From NCBI RefSeq assembly GCF_004138335.1, contig NZ_RYFW01000001.1, forward strand, positions 3,162,936-3,226,935: a DNA stretch of 64,000 bases, in the 5' to 3' direction. The notes under the pieces were generated by a model. The model did not search any database. It was given only the letters and a program-made list of their open reading frames with translations, and had not been told where the DNA came from. Positions 60,086 to 64,000 of the stretch are shown piece after piece. Source of the stretch: Peristeroidobacter agariperforans (lineage in GTDB: Bacteria > Pseudomonadota > Gammaproteobacteria > Steroidobacterales > Steroidobacteraceae). The number at the start of each line of letters is the position of its first letter. The stretch's first letter is position 1. Position numbers and translations under genes: made by a program.

Positions 60086-63000
60086 TGCCGACGATTACAG
60101 TGTTCATTGTCGACCGGGGCACTCGCAGAACCGACGGCGAAACATCCCGGGGCGGTCACATGTGGATCGATACGCCCAACGGCAGTTATGGTTTCGGGCC
60201 GATCGAACCGGAGTTGTTCGGGCCGGGGCACGTGATCAACGACGACAATACGCGCTACGAGGAGATCTCCTATGAGCGCGACTTCCAGCTGACCGACGAG
60301 CAGTACCGCGAGATGCTGGACTTCCTGCAGGACCCGGCAGCGAGCGGGTTCGACATGGAGTACGACGTCGCTGACAACAGTTGCGTGGACTTCGTGTGGG
60401 AGGCGCTGGAGCAGGCGGGCTTCGATACCGACGGCTTCGAAGGCGATCTTTGGCCCGGCAATAATGCCAATGACGTGGAGTCTTTGCCGAGCGTCCCGCA
60501 GGACCTCGATGCCGATGGCATTCCCAATCACGAGGATCCCGATATCGATGACGATGGCACGCCGAACGAGTTCGATGCGACGCCAATAGGCTACGACGCC
60601 GATAACGATGGTGTGCCTGACGAAGTCGACCCCGATCAGGACAACGACGGTCTGCCGAACGAGCAGGATCCGGACGATTACGAGCAGGACATCGATCAGG
60701 ACACCATTCCGGACTACGCCGATCCGGACATGGATAACGACGGCATACACAACGACGACGATTCGGACATCGATGGCGACGGCGTGCCGAACGAGGAAGA
60801 TACGAACCCGAACGATCCGGATCCGCCAACCCCACCGACGCCGACACCACCGACGCCGACGCCGCCAACGCCAACGCCGCCGACGCCAACGCCGCCGACA
60901 CCGACGCCGCCAACGCCGACGCCGCCAACACCGACGCCGCCAACACCGACGCCGCCAACACCGACGCCGCCAACGCCGACGCCGCCAACGCCGACGCCAA
61001 CGCCGCCAACACCGACGCCGCCAACACCGACGCCGCCGACGCCGACGCCGCCAACACCAGTGCCGCCGCCGCCGCCGCCGCCGACGCCTCCGATTCCGCG
61101 TCGAGATCCATTGGCAATGGATCTGGATGGCGATGGTGCGATCCGGACACTGCCGCGCACGCATGGCGTTCATTTCGATCTGGACAACAGTGGCTTCGCC
61201 GAGTCGACCAGCTGGGTGCACGCGACCGACGGCCTGTTGGTGCTCGATCGCAATGACAACGGCTACATCGACGGCGGCGCCGAGTTGTTCGGCACCGAGA
61301 CGCTGCTTGCAAATGGCCAGTACGCCGAGAACGGCTACGAAGCGCTCGCCGAGTTCGACACCGATGGCGACGGGACGATCAGCGCAAGCGATTCGATCTT
61401 TGCCGAGCTGCGCGTCTGGCAGGACGCGAACAGCAATGGCGTCGCTGAATCTGGAGAGCTGCTCGCTTTGTCAGACCTCGGGATCAGCTCGATCCAGGTG
61501 GGCTACACGAGCAATCGTTTCACCGATAGCAACAACGTCCAGCACCGTGAGCAGAGCTCGTTTACATACACGGATGGCCGGACTGCGCTGAGCAACACGT
61601 TGTGGTTCGATTCCGACCGGCGGCAGACCATTCCAGTCGATGTGCACAACGGGTCGGGTCCCGACGTGCCCGCCGACATCCTGGAATTGCCGAACGCAGT
61701 TGGCTTCGGCAACGCCTACTCGTTGCACGATGCAATGACTCGTGACACGACCGGCGAGCTGCAAGCTCTGGTCGAATCGTTCGTCACCGAGAGCGATCCG
61801 GCGGCGAGGCGTGCGCTCGTCAGCCAGATATTGATCGTGTGGGCCGGTGCGCAGAATGCGGCTCCGAACGGTCGCGGCAACGCCATCAACGGCCAGCATC
61901 TGGCCATTCTGGAGACGTTCTGGGGACAGGCAGCGTTGCAACAGCAGCCCAACGGGCAATACGCGCAGCAGCTGATAAATGTCTACGCGGGCCTGGAGAA
62001 TTCGATTTACACGCAGCTCATGGTGGACAGTCACGCCGACGCGCTGTTCAACATGACTTCGTTCACTCAAGTCAATGGCAATTGGGTGGGCAACTTCACC
62101 GAAGTGAGCGAGCACTTCGCGCAGCGCTTCACCAATGGTGATGCCGCCGCGGCGGCGGAGCTTGCCGAGTTCATGTATGTCGTGCAGGGAATCAATCCCT
62201 ACACCGATGCACTGTCACGACAGTTCGTCAACGCGCTGGAGGTCGAAGCGGCGCAGCTGCCAGGCGCCACGCGCGACGCGATGTTGAACGTAGTTCGCGG
62301 CGGTGACGACGTGCTCGTCGGTACTGGTGGCGCGGACATCCTTAGAGGCTACGCCGGCAACGATCGGATTGACGGACTCGGCGGCGACGATTACCTCGAG
62401 GGCAATGAAGGCAACGACCGTCTGTTCGGCGGCGACGGTGTGGACTACGTCATCGGCGGTACTGGCAACGACGAGCTCAGCGGCCAGAACGGCGATGATT
62501 TCCTCGACGGCGAGGCCGGCGACGATGACCTCTATGGCGGCGCCGGTTCCGACGTGCTGATGGGCGGCGAGGGCAACGATAGCTTGTACGGCGGCGGTCA
62601 ATACGGCGGCTCCGGCGGCAACGATGTGCTGGACGGTGGTGCGGGCGATGACTACCTCATGGGGGGTTATGGCAGCGACACGTATCGGTTCGGCTTGGGC
62701 GGCGGTCAGGACACGATCAACAACGACTCCGACAGCTACAACGGCTCCGCCGATCCAACCGTCGGCAAGGTCGACGTACTGCAATTCAAGGAAGGGGTGC
62801 TTGCGAGCGATGTGACGATCACGCGCTCCGGGGACAACCTGATCTTGAAGATCGCTGGCACGACCGATCAGGTCACGATCCGGAACTACTTCGCCAATGA
62901 CGGCGTCTCGGCCCGCGGCTACGCGGTCGAGCAGATCCGCTTTGCTGACGGGACGACGTGGGATGTGGCGACGATCAAGGAACGAGCGCTGGTCGCAACT

Positions 63001-64000
63001 TCGGGTGATGACAACCTCACGGGATATGCGACCGATGACACGATCACTGGCGGTGCGGGTAACGACAGGATCGACGCTCGTCAGGGCAATGACATCGTCG
63101 ATGGCGGTGATGGCAACGACACCATCAACGCTCACGATGGCGATGACATCGTCGAAGGTGGCGCAGGTGCTGACAGCATCACTGGCGGCAACGGTATCGA
63201 CCAACTCTCCGGCGGCGACGGCAACGACACGCTGTATGGCAACGCGGGCGATGACGTGCTCACCGGCGGCGCGGGTAACGACAACCTCTACGGCGGTGGT
63301 CAGTACGGCGGGCCGGGCGGCAACGACGTGATGGATGGCGGCGCGGGCAACGACCACCTCAGGGGTGGCTTCGGCAGCGACACGTATCTATTCGGCATCG
63401 GCGACGGTCAGGACACGATCAACAATGACTCGGACAGCTACAACGGCTCTGCCGATCCAACGGTGGGCAAGGTCGACGTGCTGCAGTTCAAGGAAGGGGT
63501 GCTCGCAAGCAACGTGACGATCACCCGTTCAGGCGACAACCTGATCTTGAAGATCGTCGGCACGACCGACCAGGTCACGATCCAGAACTACTTCAGCAAT
63601 GACGGAGTCTCGGCGCGCGGCTACGCGATCGAGCAGATCCGCTTTGCTGACGGCACGATCTGGGATGTGGCGACGATCAAGGAGCGATCGCTGGTCGCAA
63701 CCTCGGGTGATGACAACCTCATCGGCTATGCCACCAATGACACGATTACTGGCGGCGCCGGCAACGACACGATCGACGCTCGTCAGGGTAATGACATCGT
63801 CGACGGCGGCGACGGCAACGACACGATCGACGCTGACGATGGCGATGACATCGTCGAAGGCGGTGCAGGTACAGACAACATCACCGGCGGCAACGGTATC
63901 GATCAGCTGTCGGGTGGTGACGGCAACGACACGCTGTATGGCAACGCGGGCGACGACGTTCTCACCGGCGGTGCCGGCAATGACAACCTCTACGGCGGTG
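60085..64000 (+). CDS. Giant RTX protein with amidase-like N-terminus, partial
   Basis: Type I secreted RTX protein; 1305 residues present, C-terminus outside the window. Domains: (1) residues 1-130, permuted papain/NlpC-P60-like layout with H25 (GGHMW) before C100 (NSCVDFVWEAL); (2) about 138-245, Asp-rich thrombospondin-3-like repeats; (3) about 246-334, PTPPTP linker; (4) about 335-520, the LAMDLDGDGAIRTL and LLVLDRNDNGYIDGGAELFG EF-hand-like region common in RTX proteins; (5) a helical part to about 730; (6) nonapeptide RTX repeats (GGxGxDxLxGG) and two haemolysin-related domains (DVLQFKEGV...QIRFADG). No signal peptide, as expected for T1SS. The exporter, adaptor and fusion enzyme upstream form its locus. 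Confidence 0.9.
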   Translation, partial: MPTITVFIVDRGTRRTDGETSRGGHMWIDTPNGSYGFGPIEPELFGPGHVINDDNTRYEEISYERDFQLTDEQYREMLDFLQDPAASGFDMEYDVADNSCVDFVWEALEQAGFDTDGFEGDLWPGNNANDVESLPSVPQDLDADGIPNHEDPDIDDDGTPNEFDATPIGYDADNDGVPDEVDPDQDNDGLPNEQDPDDYEQDIDQDTIPDYADPDMDNDGIHNDDDSDIDGDGVPNEEDTNPNDPDPPTPPTPTPPTPTPPTPTPPTPTPPTPTPPTPTPPTPTPPTPTPPTPTPPTPTPPTPTPTPPTPTPPTPTPPTPTPPTPVPPPPPPPTPPIPRRDPLAMDLDGDGAIRTLPRTHGVHFDLDNSGFAESTSWVHATDGLLVLDRNDNGYIDGGAELFGTETLLANGQYAENGYEALAEFDTDGDGTISASDSIFAELRVWQDANSNGVAESGELLALSDLGISSIQVGYTSNRFTDSNNVQHREQSSFTYTDGRTALSNTLWFDSDRRQTIPVDVHNGSGPDVPADILELPNAVGFGNAYSLHDAMTRDTTGELQALVESFVTESDPAARRALVSQILIVWAGAQNAAPNGRGNAINGQHLAILETFWGQAALQQQPNGQYAQQLINVYAGLENSIYTQLMVDSHADALFNMTSFTQVNGNWVGNFTEVSEHFAQRFTNGDAAAAAELAEFMYVVQGINPYTDALSRQFVNALEVEAAQLPGATRDAMLNVVRGGDDVLVGTGGADILRGYAGNDRIDGLGGDDYLEGNEGNDRLFGGDGVDYVIGGTGNDELSGQNGDDFLDGEAGDDDLYGGAGSDVLMGGEGNDSLYGGGQYGGSGGNDVLDGGAGDDYLMGGYGSDTYRFGLGGGQDTINNDSDSYNGSADPTVGKVDVLQFKEGVLASDVTITRSGDNLILKIAGTTDQVTIRNYFANDGVSARGYAVEQIRFADGTTWDVATIKERALVATSGDDNLTGYATDDTITGGAGNDRIDARQGNDIVDGGDGNDTINAHDGDDIVEGGAGADSITGGNGIDQLSGGDGNDTLYGNAGDDVLTGGAGNDNLYGGGQYGGPGGNDVMDGGAGNDHLRGGFGSDTYLFGIGDGQDTINNDSDSYNGSADPTVGKVDVLQFKEGVLASNVTITRSGDNLILKIVGTTDQVTIQNYFSNDGVSARGYAIEQIRFADGTIWDVATIKERSLVATSGDDNLIGYATNDTITGGAGNDTIDARQGNDIVDGGDGNDTIDADDGDDIVEGGAGTDNITGGNGIDQLSGGDGNDTLYGNAGDDVLTGGAGNDNLYGG
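60822..61086 (+). repeat. PTPPTP-encoding low-complexity repeat
   Basis: About 88 codons repeat ccaacgccgacgccg-type units that encode Pro-Thr linker (PTPPTPTPP). The unit changes only at third positions. Such tracts vary in length by slippage, and act as a stiff spacer between the enzyme-like head and the rest of the RTX protein. Confidence 0.85.
62281..64000 (+). repeat. 702-base RTX modules
   Basis: From about 62300 onward the sequence repeats with a period of exactly 702 bases (234 residues): for example GGCAGCGACACGTAT at 62671 recurs at 63373, and ACAACCTCTACGGCGGTG at 63281 recurs at 63983. Each module holds about nine GGxGxD nonapeptides followed by a haemolysin-related domain. At least two and a half modules are in the window. 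Confidence 0.85.

Noticed and set aside
60822..61086. Regular repeats resembling a CRISPR array
   Set aside because: There are no unique spacers; the tract encodes a Pro-Thr linker in frame with the RTX protein.
60058..61221. Arg-rich and Gly/Val-rich minus-strand frames over the PTPPTP tract
   Set aside because: They are translations of the low-complexity repeat on the other strand, not genes.

Overview
The window is high-GC, gene-dense DNA that looks like a gammaproteobacterium of the Steroidobacteraceae/Nevskiales type. This is inferred from the many TonB-dependent receptors (TBDRs), the DUF1592/DUF1552 secreted pairs, the MHS-type transporter with a DctB/DctD-like pair, and the RTX/type I secretion locus. 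No tRNA, rRNA, CRISPR array or insertion sequence was seen. Both ends cut a gene: an RND/MMPL exporter at the left edge and a giant RTX protein at the right edge.

Layout. 1-6.5 kb: housekeeping and accessory genes (RND exporter, GNAT acetyltransferase, secreted metal-dependent amidohydrolase, LprI-like protein, fatty acid desaturase with a DCC thiol protein). 6.5-15.7 kb: a sugar locus with a ROK repressor, a ROK sugar kinase, an AGE-family epimerase/isomerase, a TBDR and a beta-propeller lipoprotein. An AT-rich operator-like motif occurs twice. This fits uptake of a mannose-type sugar and its conversion via fructose to fructose-6-phosphate.

15.7-37.9 kb: a putative sigma-54 regulon. A DctB/DctD-like two-component pair (17424-20674) is surrounded by four promoters that combine a -24/-12 element (TGGCAY-N5-TTGCW) with an upstream dyad ATCGGCA-N6-TGCCGAT. 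They drive an MHS transporter, a DUF1592/DUF1552/COG4315/unknown operon followed by c-type cytochromes and a HiPIP, and two closely related TBDRs. 37.9-48.8 kb: a PaaX-like repressor, a third related TBDR and a second, paralogous DUF1592/DUF1552/COG4315/unknown operon ending in a creatininase-like protein. The two halves look like duplicated versions of one machine: receptor, secreted haem/Tat proteins and electron carriers. The substrate cannot be read from sequence.

48.8-52.4 kb: YaiI-like protein, DEAD-box helicase, and an MFS exporter divergent from an HxlR regulator with an 11-bp inverted repeat between them. 52.4-64 kb: a type I secretion locus with an HlyB-like ABC exporter, an HlyD-like adaptor, an unusual 876-residue fusion (SAM methyltransferase + APH-like kinase + JmjC/cupin_8 hydroxylase), two small lipoproteins, a 122-residue protein, and an RTX protein. 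The RTX N-terminus has the His...Cys layout of a permuted papain/NlpC-P60-like enzyme. This is the best candidate for an undescribed system: a T1SS-exported cell-wall-active or adhesive RTX protein with dedicated modification and possible immunity proteins.
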